A DNA stretch of 58,865 nt from DASXTC01 sp036505635 (GTDB lineage: Bacteria > Acidobacteriota > Polarisedimenticolia > JACPZX01 > DASXTC01): positions 1 to 58,865 of the forward strand of contig DASXTC010000035.1 of the NCBI GenBank assembly GCA_036505635.1, in the 5' to 3' direction. How positions within the stretch are numbered: the stretch's first letter is position 1; each line of letters opens with the position of its first letter. The notes beneath the pieces are model-generated. The model was not told the DNA's origin, did not search any database, and saw nothing but the letters and a program-made list of their open reading frames with translations. The position numbers were made by a program, and so were the translations under genes. Positions 8,785 to 17,506 of this stretch are shown here, in pieces.

Positions 8785-9237
8785 CTACCCGGCGCGCCGC
8801 GTCCGGAGCTGGACCACGAGAGGCTCCGGCTTCTGGCCCGCATGCGGATGGTCGGGACCCGAGTACACTTTCAGCTTCGTGAAGAGCTTCTTGCCCAGCG
8901 AGTTCTTCGGCAGCATCCCGGCGACGGCCTTCTCGATGACCCGCTCCGGCCGGGTGGCCAGAAGCTTGCCCGCCGTGATCTCCTTGATGCCTCCCGGATA
9001 ACCCGTGTGCCAGTAATACTTCTTGTCGGTCTTCTTCTTTCCGGTCAGGACGACCCTGGAGGCGTTGATGACGACGACGTGATCGCCATGGTCATGGTTC
9101 GGTGAATAAGTCGGGCGATGCTTGCCTCTGAGTCGCGAAGCGACCAGCGTCGCGAGGCGACCCAGCGGCTTGCCCTCCGCGTCCACGAGGAACCAGCGTT
9201 GGTCCCGGCTCACCCCTTTGGAAACATAACTCTGCAT
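8785..9237 (-). CDS. rplM: Ribosomal protein L13
   Basis: Large-subunit protein. Recognised from WFLVDAEGKPLGRLAT, the SPNHDHGDHVVVINA block and KVYSGPDHPHAGQKPEPL at the C-terminus. I use the ATG at 9237 (MQSYVSKG, 150 residues), which fits the usual length; an ATG at 9267 would add ten residues. First gene of the rplM-rpsI operon. Confidence 0.96.
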   Translation of the reverse strand: MQSYVSKGVSRDQRWFLVDAEGKPLGRLATLVASRLRGKHRPTYSPNHDHGDHVVVINASRVVLTGKKKTDKKYYWHTGYPGGIKEITAGKLLATRPERVIEKAVAGMLPKNSLGKKLFTKLKVYSGPDHPHAGQKPEPLVVQLRTRRAG

Positions 9238-9289
9238 GGCCGCTGCACTCCAGCCGATCAGGCGCAAATGTGGGTAGACGAAACCCCCT

Positions 9290-9318
9290 TTTTACTACAC
9301 GGCGCCCCGCAGTGTCAA
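9290..9318 (-). promoter_or_regulatory. Probable promoter of rplM-rpsI
   Basis: A perfect -35 TTGACA lies on the minus strand at 9313-9318. The -10 is weak: either GTAAAA at 9290-9295 (17-base spacer) or TAGTAA at 9292-9297 (15-base spacer). It lies in the divergent gap between rplM and the plus-strand methyltransferase. Confidence 0.45.
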
Positions 9319-9513
9319 GGTAAAACGGGGTGGCAATGGAGGTTTCGCCCCCGCGGCGCCCGGCCACGGGGCGGCTGGATCGGGATCATCCTCTTATTCC
9401 CGGCGCCGCGACCGACCCCGGGCCTCTCGCGGCTCTCGATGCAGGGGCCATTCCGCGCGGTATGATGACGGCGGCCACGCCGGTCGGGTTCACCGCTATC
9501 CGGGAGGGTGGGA

Positions 9514-10188
9514 ATGCCGGAAGCCGCAATGATCCGTGAGATGTTCTCGTCGATCGCCGCGCGCTACGACCTGCTCAACCGGGTGCTGAGCCTCGGGTCA
9601 GATCAGGATTGGCGGCGCCGGACCTGCGACGAGCTGGGGATCTCTCCGGGGGAGATGGCCGCCGACCTGTGCTGCGGCACCGGAGATCTGGCGCTTGCGA
9701 TCGCCCGCCGAGGGGCGCGGGTGGCGGGAGTCGACTTCTCCCGCGGGATGCTCGCCATCGCGCGCGGCAAGGGGGTCGAGCGCCTGGCCGAGGCCGACTG
9801 CCTGCGTCTTCCCTTCCGCCGGGGGACCTTCGATCTGGTCACGGTGGCGTTCGGCGTGCGGAACTTCGCCGACCTCGACGCGGGTCTGCGCGAGATCCAT
9901 GCCGTGCTCAAGCCGGGCGGGAGGGTCGGCATCCTGGAGTTCGCCGCGCCCCCGGGGCCCGTCTTCCGCCGGTTCTACCTCGCCTACCTGCGCTGGGTCG
10001 TGCCGTCGCTCGGCGCGATCGTGTCGGGACGCCGCTCCGCCTACGTCTACCTCTCCTCGTCGATCAGGGGATTCCCGGACCAGCCGAAGATGGAAGGCAT
10101 CCTGCGCGCCGCCGGCTTCGCCTCGGTGACTCATATCGACTTCGCCCGCGGGATCGCGGCGCTCTATGTCGGGTTCCGGCCGGCCTGA
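9514..10188 (+). CDS. ubiE: UbiE/MenG-type quinone C-methyltransferase
   Basis: SAM-dependent methyltransferase, by family the last or near-last C-methylation in menaquinone or ubiquinone synthesis. The SAM motif I is DLCCGTGDLALA around residues 48-59; the UbiE signatures FSSIAARYDLLNRVLSLGSD (N-terminal) and FGVRNFADLDAGLREIHAVL are clear, and YVYLSSSIRGFPDQ is near the C-terminus. The ATG at 9514 has GGGAGGG six bases upstream. Product 225 residues. It converges with the DoxX gene two bases after its stop. Which quinone is methylated cannot be told from sequence. Confidence 0.9.
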   Translation: MPEAAMIREMFSSIAARYDLLNRVLSLGSDQDWRRRTCDELGISPGEMAADLCCGTGDLALAIARRGARVAGVDFSRGMLAIARGKGVERLAEADCLRLPFRRGTFDLVTVAFGVRNFADLDAGLREIHAVLKPGGRVGILEFAAPPGPVFRRFYLAYLRWVVPSLGAIVSGRRSAYVYLSSSIRGFPDQPKMEGILRAAGFASVTHIDFARGIAALYVGFRPA

Positions 10189-10190
10189 TC

Positions 10191-10703
10191 TCACCGCCCG
10201 AACCAGCGACGCCAGGCGGTCCGGGGCTCAGGCTCGATCCGGCCTCCTCGGACCGTGGCCCCCACGACGATCCCCGCGCTGATGAGCACGAGGTTCTTGA
10301 TGATGTACTGCCCCTCCAGCGTCGGCGCGTAGGGGATCCGGGTGAATACCTCGTGCGGGAAGAGCACGACGGGCGACAACGCGCCCAGCATCTGCACGTA
10401 GAGCAGCAGCAGGATCCCACGCAGCCCCCACCCCAGGAGCAGCCCGACCCCAATCACACACTCCCACGCCGCCAGGATCGGCAGAGAGACTGTAGAGGGG
10501 ACGCGGCCACCCGTCAGGACGCCGATGGTCCGGGCCGCCAGCTCCTGCGCGGGGCTCAGGTCCGGGAAGAACTTGAGCGCCCCGAACCACAGGAACACGA
10601 TCCCGAGGCTCCACCGCAGCAGCGCGAGGCCGTAGCGCGCCATCCATCGCGTGATCGCCAGATCCGCCTTCTGCAGGGAGATTCTCAAGCCCTCGATCCG
10701 CAT
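10191..10703 (-). CDS. DoxX-like four-helix membrane protein
   Basis: 170-residue inner-membrane protein with about four hydrophobic segments (around residues 25-45, 75-95, 97-117 and 135-153). The first contains the DoxX-type motif WFGALKFF. DoxX relatives are linked in other bacteria to thiosulfate:quinone oxidoreductase or oxidative-stress complexes, but no role is shown here. Sixty bases separate it from the upstream murein endopeptidase gene, so the two may be cotranscribed. Confidence 0.7.
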   Translation of the reverse strand: MRIEGLRISLQKADLAITRWMARYGLALLRWSLGIVFLWFGALKFFPDLSPAQELAARTIGVLTGGRVPSTVSLPILAAWECVIGVGLLLGWGLRGILLLLYVQMLGALSPVVLFPHEVFTRIPYAPTLEGQYIIKNLVLISAGIVVGATVRGGRIEPEPRTAWRRWFGR

Positions 10704-10763
10704 CGGGTGTCCCCTCCTTCGGGCGACTGAAGCGCTCCGGGCGGCGCTCTCGAGTGTCTCAGG

Positions 10764-11486
10764 TCATCGTGGACGGAATGGCTCACACCTGACGGCGAAA
10801 TCCACGTGATAGTGCTCGTCATGTCGAACCCAGGGGCGCTTCTTGAACCACGGAAGCTCCGCCCGGACCAAATCGCACTCTCTCGTGCCACGGAGGGCTG
10901 CCACGAACTCCGGTGCGAAGATCACACGTCTGATGGGAACTCCGCTTCGACCCGCCACTTCCTGGAGCTGGAGCAGGTGCGCGCAGACCGCGGGAAAGTC
11001 GATGGCGAGTTCGCCGGTCTTGCCTCTCTCGTCAAACTCGATGTCGTACCCATACTTGTTCAGGACATTTGTCGGGAGCAAAGCAGGCTTGCCATCGCGA
11101 TCCCGGACCGGGACAAGGAAGTCGACCGCGGTTCCATTCTGATGAGTTCTGTGTGGAGCGAATCGGCCGCCGCCCCTCAATCCCGTTTCACCGTATACCC
11201 ACACGATCTCCGGATTGCTGATGGCCAGGTGGGCGTATGTCTCGATCACGACGTCCCTCACGGCCGCGTGAACGTAGGTCCGTCCGGCGGCTGAACCGAG
11301 ACGGCTGTACGCCCGAAAATTAGGACCATCGAGTGGCAGCGCGACTCCCCCTTCGAGCCGGCCTCTCTCAGGGGTCCCGTAGCAGGTGCTCTTCGACTCC
11401 GGAGCCTCGCCGAGGGATGGCAACACAACCATCAGGATTCCGGCCAGCGGGAGACCAGGTCGCCAAGAACCGGATCGTGACATCAT
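10764..11486 (-). CDS. Penicillin-insensitive murein endopeptidase-like (MepA/M15-fold) secreted protein
   Basis: Predicted zinc peptidase of the LAS fold that cleaves peptidoglycan cross-links. The metal-binding pattern is visible as THQNGTAVDF (His and Asp ligands) near residues 115-124, and HDEHYHVDF near the C-terminus, like WGHDDHFHVRL of MepA. The N-terminus (GLPLAGILMVVLPSLGEA) looks like a signal peptide, placing it in the periplasm. I use the ATG at 11486; an in-frame ATG at 11528 gives an arginine-rich extension that fits less well. Product 240 residues. Confidence 0.78.
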   Translation of the reverse strand: MMSRSGSWRPGLPLAGILMVVLPSLGEAPESKSTCYGTPERGRLEGGVALPLDGPNFRAYSRLGSAAGRTYVHAAVRDVVIETYAHLAISNPEIVWVYGETGLRGGGRFAPHRTHQNGTAVDFLVPVRDRDGKPALLPTNVLNKYGYDIEFDERGKTGELAIDFPAVCAHLLQLQEVAGRSGVPIRRVIFAPEFVAALRGTRECDLVRAELPWFKKRPWVRHDEHYHVDFAVRCEPFRPR

Positions 11487-11942
11487 CACCCGTCCGTCCC
11501 GCCGGGGACAATCGGATCGCGCTCGCACACGGTTCGCGCTGGGGCTTCAAGCGGTGGACCGCGGGAATGATACGCGAGAACCCAAGACGTTCAAAACCCC
11601 GTGGGGAACCGCACGCGGCACCCACGATCATCGGCGATCCCCCTTCTCGAAACTCAGGGCAGCAGGACCCCCTCCAATGGCCCTCTTGAGCGAGGTCGAT
11701 CGCCCGAGTCGGTATCGAGACGCGGAGCGCGGGAACCCCACCCGAGGGCCGTCGAGAGCGAGCCTGATTGGAGGAGCGGGGTTTTAGACGCGGAGCCGGA
11801 GGGAATCCTTCGGAAGGCCCTATGACGCGCGGCCGTTTCACACGCCGGGCGTGTGTGGCCGAGCGGAATGGAGGCGAGCGCGAAGCCGGGCAAGCGCGAG
11901 CCGTGCCTGATGAAGGATTTCCCCGGCGACTCCAGCGCTACC
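11487..11942. other. 456-base intergenic region without a supported gene
   Basis: Several short frames are open on both strands but none has family-like composition or a good ribosome-binding site. The only structure I see is a 17-base palindrome at 11839-11855 (CACACGCC-G-GGCGTGTG), about 90 bases after the argF stop; it could act as a weak terminator or an operator. The promoter of the murein endopeptidase gene must lie here but is not obvious. Confidence 0.5.
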
Positions 11943-12872
11943 TCAGTCCCCCATCAGCATGACCATCAACGCCTTCTGGAGATGGAGACGGTTCTCCGCC
12001 TGGTCGAAGATGAGGGAGCGCTTCGAGTCGGCCACGTCATCGGTCACCTCGTCGCCGCGGTGCGCGGGCAGGCAGTGCATGAACCAGGGGTCGGTGCCGG
12101 CCGCCTTCATCACGCCCGCGTTGACCTGGTACGGGGCGAAGATCTTCTTTCGCTTCTCGGCCTGGTCCTCCTGCCCCATGCTGGCCCACACGTCGGTGTA
12201 GACGAAGTGCGCCCCCTTCACCGCGCGCGCGATGTCGTGGGAGACGTCCACGGCGCAGCCGGTCTCGTGCCCGGCCTCGGCGGCGTAGGTCACGACGTCT
12301 GCCCTGGGCGCGTAGCCGGGAGGGGTCGCCACCGAGATGCTCAGCCCCGTGCGGGCGCCGGCCAGCAGCAATGAGTGGGTCACGTTGTTGCCGTCCCCCA
12401 CGTAGGCAAGCTTCATCCCCTTGAAGGTCCCCGCCGCTTCCTTCACCGTCTGGAGGTCGGCGAGCGCCTGCACCGGGTGGAAGTCATCCGACAGTCCGTT
12501 GATGACCGGCACGCGCGAGTAGGCTGCCAGATCCTCGACCAGCTTGTGAGCGAAGACGCGGGCCATAATCCCGTCCACCCATCGCTCGAGGTTGCGCGCC
12601 ACGTCGGCCACGCTCTCGCGCACGCCGAGCCCGACCTCCGACGGCGACAGGTAGATGGCGTGCCCGTGGAGCTGGGTCATCCCCGTCTCGAAGGTGACCC
12701 GCGTGCGCAGGGAGGGCTTCTGGAAGATCATCGCCAGAGTCTTGCCGTCCAGTGACTTCTTGTAGGCGCCGGGGTTCTTCTTGATATCGGCGGCCTTCTG
12801 CAGCACCGCGGCGACCTCGGCGATCGACAGATCCCGGATCGTGATGAGGTCGCGTCCTTTCAGAGCATCCAT
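11943..12872 (-). CDS. argF: Ornithine carbamoyltransferase
   Basis: Makes citrulline from ornithine and carbamoyl phosphate, or the reverse. Carbamoyl-phosphate site SLRTR at residues 54-58, HPVQ at 132-135, the ornithine-loop WASMG at 229-233, and HCLPAHRG at 266-273 with the catalytic Cys. The length, 309 residues, is normal. It is the last gene of an operon with carbamate kinase (13-base gap) and a cPGS-like protein. No arginine deiminase or other arginine-synthesis gene is nearby, so a catabolic or special role is possible; anabolic ArgF cannot be excluded. Confidence 0.92.
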   Translation of the reverse strand: MDALKGRDLITIRDLSIAEVAAVLQKAADIKKNPGAYKKSLDGKTLAMIFQKPSLRTRVTFETGMTQLHGHAIYLSPSEVGLGVRESVADVARNLERWVDGIMARVFAHKLVEDLAAYSRVPVINGLSDDFHPVQALADLQTVKEAAGTFKGMKLAYVGDGNNVTHSLLLAGARTGLSISVATPPGYAPRADVVTYAAEAGHETGCAVDVSHDIARAVKGAHFVYTDVWASMGQEDQAEKRKKIFAPYQVNAGVMKAAGTDPWFMHCLPAHRGDEVTDDVADSKRSLIFDQAENRLHLQKALMVMLMGD

Positions 12873-12885
12873 GCCTCAGACTCCC

Positions 12886-13845
12886 TCAGGAGGAGATGCG
12901 GGTGCCGCCGCGGCCCGAGAGGGCCGACACGCAGCGCCGCAGTGACGTGATGATGACATCGTGGCCGGTGGAGCGCGCGAACTGCACCGCCGCCTCGATC
13001 TTGGGTCCCATGCTCCCGGGCGGAAACTGCCCGCGACGCAGATGCCGCTCCGCCTCCTTGACCGACATCCGCGTGAGGGGTCTCTCGTTCTTCCTGCCGT
13101 AGTTGAGACAGACGTTGTCCACGTCGGTCAGCACCACCAGGAGATCGGCGTGCAGGTCCCGGCCCATCATCGCCGCGGTGAGGTCCTTGTCGATGACCGC
13201 CTCGATCCCCCGCAGCTTGCCGGAGGGCTCCTCCACGACCGGCACCCCGCCGCCGCCCCCAGCGATGACGACGTGCCTCTCCTGGAGCAGCGCCCTGATG
13301 ACGCCGATGTTGACGATCTTGAGCGGACGGGGCGAGGGGACCACCTTGCGATAGCCACGTCCCGAATCCTCCACGATCCGCCACTGCCGGACCTTCCTGA
13401 GAAACGCGGCCCGGTAAGCCGTGTAAAAGGGGCCCACCGGCTTGGCCGGGCTCCGCAGGCCAGGATCGCGCGGATCCACCACGACCTGAGTGAGCAGGCA
13501 GACCACCTCGCGGTCGATCCCCTCAACGAGCATTTCGTTGCGCAGGGCGCGCTCGAGCAGGTATCCGATGCTCCCTTCGGTCTGCGCCACGCATACATCC
13601 AGCGACAGCGGCGGCACTTTGGTGATCGCCTCCTCGACCTGCACGAGAAGGTGGCCGACCTGAGGGCCGTTGCCGTGCACGAGCGCCAGGTCGTGCCCCT
13701 TCTTGAGGATCTTGACGAGGGAACGCGTGAGGCTTTCCGCATGCTGCATCTGCTGGCGCTGGGTGCCGTCCTCGCCCGCTCGCACCAGCGCGTTTCCGCC
13801 GAAGGCGACCACCACCAGCTTGCGCCTGCCGCGTTGCGACGCCAT
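12886..13845 (-). CDS. arcC: Carbamate kinase
   Basis: Interconverts carbamoyl phosphate plus ADP with carbamate plus ATP. Amino-acid-kinase fold: VVVAFGGNALVRAG at the N-terminus, HGNGPQVGHLL, CVAQTEGSIGYLLE (Gln/Glu block), VIAGGGGGVPVV, VIDKDLTAA and the C-terminal PGSMGPKIEAA. The length, 319 residues, is normal. Placed between the cPGS-like gene (12 bases) and argF (13 bases), so carbamoyl phosphate can pass between the last two products. Confidence 0.95.
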   Translation of the reverse strand: MASQRGRRKLVVVAFGGNALVRAGEDGTQRQQMQHAESLTRSLVKILKKGHDLALVHGNGPQVGHLLVQVEEAITKVPPLSLDVCVAQTEGSIGYLLERALRNEMLVEGIDREVVCLLTQVVVDPRDPGLRSPAKPVGPFYTAYRAAFLRKVRQWRIVEDSGRGYRKVVPSPRPLKIVNIGVIRALLQERHVVIAGGGGGVPVVEEPSGKLRGIEAVIDKDLTAAMMGRDLHADLLVVLTDVDNVCLNYGRKNERPLTRMSVKEAERHLRRGQFPPGSMGPKIEAAVQFARSTGHDVIITSLRRCVSALSGRGGTRISS

Positions 13846-13857
13846 GGTTGCCGCCTG

Positions 13858-15171
13858 TCAGCGGACCTTCGCCAGGACCTCGGCGAGGCCGGGCCGCGTG
13901 AGCTCCTCGAGCTCGTACCCGACGGTCTGGGCCGGCTTGTCGAACCGGACGAGACGGCGCAGATCGATTGGCGTGCCGATGAGGACCAGGTCGCAGTCAA
14001 CCCTCTCGATGGTCGCCTGCAGATCCCGGATCTGCCGATCGCCATACCCGAGCGCCGGCAGGAGGGTGCCGATTCCGGGGTACTGCTCGAAGGCATCCCG
14101 GATCGTCCCGACTGCGGCGGTCCGCGGGTCGACCAGCGCGGCGGCGCCGAACTTGCGTGCCGCCACCACGGCCGCTCCGTACTTCATCCCGCCATGCGTG
14201 AGCGTGGGGCCGTCCTCGATCGCCAGAACCCGCTTGCCCTTGATGGCGGAGGCATCTTCCACGGTGATCGGAGAGGCGGCCTCGATCACGAGCGCCCCGG
14301 GGTTGACCTCCGCGATGTTGCGCCTGACGGTGGCGATTCCCTCGGGCGGGGCCGAATCGACCTTGTTTATCAGGATGACGTGGGCGCGACGCAGGTTGGT
14401 CTCGCCGGGATGGTAGGTCACCTCATGGCCCGCCCGGTGCGGGTCGGCCACCACGATCTCGACCGTGGGGCGGTAGAAGGGCAGGTCGTTGTTGCCGCCG
14501 TCCCAGACGATGACGTCGGCCTCCTCCTGAGCCCGCTCCAGGATCTCACCGTAGTCCACGCCGGCGTACACGACGGTGCCTCGCCGGATGTGCGGCTCGT
14601 ACTCCTCCCTCTCCTCGATGGTGCACTGGTTGGTGGCGAGGTCGTCCATGGTGGCGAACCGCTGAACCCTTTGCCGGACGAGATCCCCGTAGGGCATCGG
14701 GTGCCTGACGGCCACGACCCGCCTGCCGGCGGCGGCGAGAATCTGGCAGACCCGGCGCGTCGTCTGGCTCTTGCCGCTCCCCGTGCGCACCGCGCACACC
14801 GACACGACCGGCACGCGCGCGGCGAGCATCGTCGCGTCGGCGCCCAGCAGACGGAAGTCGGCCCCCGCGGCGTTGACGGTCGAGGCATGGTGCATGACGT
14901 ACTCGTGCGATACGTCGCTGTAGGAGAAGACGACCTCCCGGACCTTCTCTTCCCGGATCAGATCGGCAAGCAGCCTCTCCTCGTGAATCGGGATCCCCTG
15001 CGGGTAGTGAGGCCCCGCCAGCGCGGCGGGGTATCGGCGCCCCGCGATGTTGGGGATCTGGGTCGCCGTGAAGCAGACGACCTCGCTGTCGGGGTCGCCG
15101 CGGAAGACGACGTTGAAGTTATGGAAGTCCCGGCCCGCGGCGCCCATGATGATGGTCCGGCGTCGTCCCAT
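13858..15171 (-). CDS. Cyclic 2,3-diphosphoglycerate synthetase-like P-loop protein
   Basis: 437 residues. N-terminal Rossmann-like part (IIMGAAGRDFHNFNVVFRGD), a P-loop TGSGKSQT at about residues 130-137, and a nucleotide-binding block VILINKVDSAPPEG (NKxD-like). The overall sequence matches proteins annotated as cyclic 2,3-diphosphoglycerate synthetase, known biochemically from thermophilic methanogens but common in bacteria with no proven function. It is the first gene of an operon with carbamate kinase and ornithine carbamoyltransferase. I infer a link to carbamoyl-phosphate or nucleotide metabolism from the neighbours only. Confidence 0.75.
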   Translation of the reverse strand: MGRRRTIIMGAAGRDFHNFNVVFRGDPDSEVVCFTATQIPNIAGRRYPAALAGPHYPQGIPIHEERLLADLIREEKVREVVFSYSDVSHEYVMHHASTVNAAGADFRLLGADATMLAARVPVVSVCAVRTGSGKSQTTRRVCQILAAAGRRVVAVRHPMPYGDLVRQRVQRFATMDDLATNQCTIEEREEYEPHIRRGTVVYAGVDYGEILERAQEEADVIVWDGGNNDLPFYRPTVEIVVADPHRAGHEVTYHPGETNLRRAHVILINKVDSAPPEGIATVRRNIAEVNPGALVIEAASPITVEDASAIKGKRVLAIEDGPTLTHGGMKYGAAVVAARKFGAAALVDPRTAAVGTIRDAFEQYPGIGTLLPALGYGDRQIRDLQATIERVDCDLVLIGTPIDLRRLVRFDKPAQTVGYELEELTRPGLAEVLAKVR

Positions 15172-15275
15172 GTCAGCTTGACCTCGTCAGGCGGAAGGTG
15201 CCGCGCCGGCTCACGCCCGGAGAGGATCGGGCGTCCCCGGATGCGCAGAATCTCTGGCATTGAAACCGGGGGCGC

Positions 15276-15304
15276 AAGATATCACCTGTCCCGGGGCCAG
15301 TCAA
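15276..15304 (-). promoter_or_regulatory. Sigma-70-type promoter of the cPGS-arcC-argF operon
   Basis: Minus strand: -35 TTGACT (15299-15304) and -10 TATCTT (15276-15281) with exactly 17 bases between. The predicted transcript has a leader of about 98 bases before the ATG at 15171. A short frame starting with ATG at 15260 (MPEILRIRG...) runs through the leader in another frame; I do not regard it as a gene. Confidence 0.65.
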
Positions 15305-15345
15305 GGTGGTAGAGGGCCTCAAGATCAATAGAATGAGTGGATTAG

Positions 15346-16734
15346 CTACTCACTCGCGACGTCCAGGTCCCGTATTTTGTTCACGAGTGTCCTGACGCTG
15401 ACACCGAGGATCTCCGCCGCGGCCGCGCGGTCCCCGCCCGCCATCTGAAGGGCGCGCGCGATGTGCCCCCGCTCGGCCGCCCGCGCCGCAGCCTGGGACA
15501 CCTCGGCAAGCGAGCAGGAAAGGTCGGCCGGTCCTCCCCCCTGCGTCATGGACTGGGTCGCGGCGAGAGGCTCCGGGAGGTGAAGCTGCTCGACGCCGAT
15601 CGAGTCTCCCTCGCACAGGATGATCGCGCGCTCGATACAATTCTGAAGCTCGCGCACGTTGCCGGGCCAGGGGTACCGCCTCAGACGCTCCGCGGCCTGA
15701 GGTGTGATCTTCGGCGGGGTTCTCCGCTTGAGATCGCGGCTGTACCGGGCGATGAAGTGATCCACGAGGCTCGGGATGTCCTCTGATCTCTCCCTGAGCG
15801 GCGGGACGGTGAGGGGCACGACGGAGAGCCTGAAGAAGAGGTCCTCGCGAAAGGCCCTGCCCGCGACCGCCGCGGCGAGGTCCTTGTTGCTGGCCGCCAC
15901 GATCCGGACGTCCACGGAGATCGTCGCGGTGCCCCCGACCCGCTCGAACTTGCGCTCCTCCAGGACTCGCAGGAGCTTCGCCTGCACCGCCGGCGGAGTC
16001 TCCCCTATCTCGTCGAGAAAGAGAGTCCCTCGGTCCGCCATCTCGATCTTCCCCATACGCGCCGACCCGGCGCCAGTGTAGGCGCCCTTCTCGTGGCCGA
16101 ACAGCTCGTTCTCCAGGAGCGTCTCGGGGATCGCGGCGCAGTTGATGGCGACGAAAGGACCGTCGCGACGCGGCGACAGCTCGTGGAGGGCACGGGCGAA
16201 GAGCTCCTTGCCGCTGCCGCTCTCGCCCTGCAGCAGCACCGTGGCCGTGGCCGGCGCCACGCGCCGCACCTGATCCACCAGAGCCTTGAGCGCGGGGGAC
16301 TCCCCGATGATGCGGGGCATCCCGAACCGCTCCGCGAACTCTTCCTTCAGGAGGATGTTCTCGGTGCGCAGGCGGCGCTGAGAGAGCGCGCGCTCGACGA
16401 GCAGCATCAGGTGGGAGGTGTCCACGGGCTTGGAGAGGAAATCGAAGGCTCCGTCCTTCATCGCCCGCACCGCGTCCTCGACGGTGCCGTAGGCCGTCAT
16501 GACGACGACGGGGACCTGGGGGTCCCCCTCCAGCGCGGCGGCCACCACGTCGTGGCCCGAGCCCCGCGGCAGTCTCAGATCGGAGAGCACCATCACGTAG
16601 GAAGCCGAGCGCAGCTTCTGGACGGCGCCGGGGGCGTCGATCGCCTCCTCGACCTCGAACCCCTCGGCCTCGAGGGTCTTCCTCAGGACGATCCTGAGGC
16701 TCTCCTTGTCCTCGACCACGAGGATGCGATCCAT
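15346..16734 (-). CDS. pilR: NtrC-family sigma-54 response regulator (PilR-like)
   Basis: Activates sigma-54 promoters on phosphorylation by a partner kinase. Receiver domain residues 1-118 with phospho-acceptor Asp52 (LSDLRLPRG) and Lys102; AAA+ domain about 140-375 with Walker A GESGSGKE at 170-177, sigma-54 contact loop GAYTGA at 217-222 (Tyr form of GAFTGA), and FLDEIGE Walker B; C-terminal Fis-type helix-turn-helix about 430-455 (AAEILGVSVRTLVNKI). Length 462 as for PilR/NtrC. Pilin genes with sigma-54 promoters and a PilS-like kinase lie in the same window, so the PilR assignment is an inference from context. Confidence 0.85.
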   Translation of the reverse strand: MDRILVVEDKESLRIVLRKTLEAEGFEVEEAIDAPGAVQKLRSASYVMVLSDLRLPRGSGHDVVAAALEGDPQVPVVVMTAYGTVEDAVRAMKDGAFDFLSKPVDTSHLMLLVERALSQRRLRTENILLKEEFAERFGMPRIIGESPALKALVDQVRRVAPATATVLLQGESGSGKELFARALHELSPRRDGPFVAINCAAIPETLLENELFGHEKGAYTGAGSARMGKIEMADRGTLFLDEIGETPPAVQAKLLRVLEERKFERVGGTATISVDVRIVAASNKDLAAAVAGRAFREDLFFRLSVVPLTVPPLRERSEDIPSLVDHFIARYSRDLKRRTPPKITPQAAERLRRYPWPGNVRELQNCIERAIILCEGDSIGVEQLHLPEPLAATQSMTQGGGPADLSCSLAEVSQAAARAAERGHIARALQMAGGDRAAAAEILGVSVRTLVNKIRDLDVASE

Positions 16735-16757
16735 GCCGGCAAACCCCTCGGGCCGGA

Positions 16758-17498
16758 TCAGGGAGCGGCCGGGCCGGCCGGCTTCATCTGGGAGAGCTCC
16801 GCGAAGCGCCTCTGCAATGCGTTGAGCTCCGCGTCCACCTCCGCGAGCCGGCTGGTGATCTTGGAAAGCCGCTGGACGTTGTCCATGCCTGATTCGGCGA
16901 TCTTGTCCGGCTCGCTCAGCGTGGCGCGCGGCAGAAACGGGTTGTGCAGCGATGGGATGCGGCCGCGCAGATACTGGGACTCGGCGGTCAGGGCGACGAT
17001 CTTCTCCCGGGTGGTGCGCATCTCCTCGTCGCGCTGTTCGTCGGTGAGCTGCGCGCCTTCCCGTTTCGGTTCCTCCGACGTGGAGGGCTTCTTGCCGGTG
17101 AGGTCGACGGTGACCGCGTCGCCGGAAAACCCGAACTCCTCCTTCACCTTCCGGTACCTGTCAAGGTCCTTGTTGGTGAAGACCCGGGGCCCGGACGAAT
17201 CAGAGACCGAGGGGGCCGAGGAACCAGGGGCGAGCGCGGGCGCGGCATCTTCGGGAACGGGGGCCGACGTCTCCTGCGCGGGGGGCGATGGAGACTCAGC
17301 CGTGAGGACGGTGATCGCCGGGTCCGGTCCCGGAGACGAGAGGGACGCCGTCGTGGGGGCCGGGTCGGCCGGAACGCTTGCCGGGGTGGAGCCGTCGGAG
17401 GACCGGCGCCCGGGTCCGCCGCACGCGAACAGAAAGACCGATGCCGCGATGGCGGCGAGGGTCAGAAGGAGCCTGTACCTGTCCCGGACGTTCTCCAC
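16758..17498 (-). CDS. Putative lipoprotein with Pro/Ser/Thr linker and coiled-coil C-terminus
   Basis: 246 residues; family not recognised. The N-terminus has an arginine-containing n-region, a hydrophobic stretch and a lipobox LFAC with Cys26 followed by Gly-Gly, so a lipid-anchored envelope protein is likely. Residues 30-105 are Pro/Ala/Ser/Thr-rich and probably unstructured; about 150-235 is charged and heptad-like. It lies between the minor pilin operon and pilR, so it may be a pilus-related lipoprotein. The start is a GTG at 17498 with no ribosome-binding site, only about 2 bases from the predicted transcription start. Confidence 0.65.
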   Translation of the reverse strand: MENVRDRYRLLLTLAAIAASVFLFACGGPGRRSSDGSTPASVPADPAPTTASLSSPGPDPAITVLTAESPSPPAQETSAPVPEDAAPALAPGSSAPSVSDSSGPRVFTNKDLDRYRKVKEEFGFSGDAVTVDLTGKKPSTSEEPKREGAQLTDEQRDEEMRTTREKIVALTAESQYLRGRIPSLHNPFLPRATLSEPDKIAESGMDNVQRLSKITSRLAEVDAELNALQRRFAELSQMKPAGPAAP

Positions 17499-17506
17499 GT
17501 GGGCCG

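Noticed and set aside
6847..9105. 752-codon plus-strand frame across tsf, rpsB and rpsI
   Set aside because: Lies opposite four well-defined ribosomal and elongation factor genes; no family-like motif.
11839..11855. 17-base palindrome as an argF terminator
   Set aside because: Stem of 8 bp with a single-base loop and no U-tract, about 90 bases from the stop; too weak to call.
11853..11940. tRNA-like sequence (TGGCCGAGCGG) in the gap after argF
   Set aside because: Resembles the start of a class II tRNA, but no acceptor stem, anticodon arm or T-arm can be formed.
11487..11942. Small open frames of 60-157 codons
   Set aside because: No ribosome-binding site, Arg/Pro/Ser-rich noise composition, and they overlap on both strands.
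14958..15260. Leader frame (MPEILRIRG...) as an upstream gene of the cPGS operon
   Set aside because: Runs into the cPGS gene in another frame; after the overlap its sequence is Thr/Ser/Ala noise. The leader may still matter for regulation.
12961..15312. 783-codon open frame on the plus strand opposite carbamate kinase and the cPGS-like gene
   Set aside because: It is the antisense of clear protein families; long open antisense frames are expected in high-GC codon usage, and its composition is Arg/His/Asp-rich without any domain.
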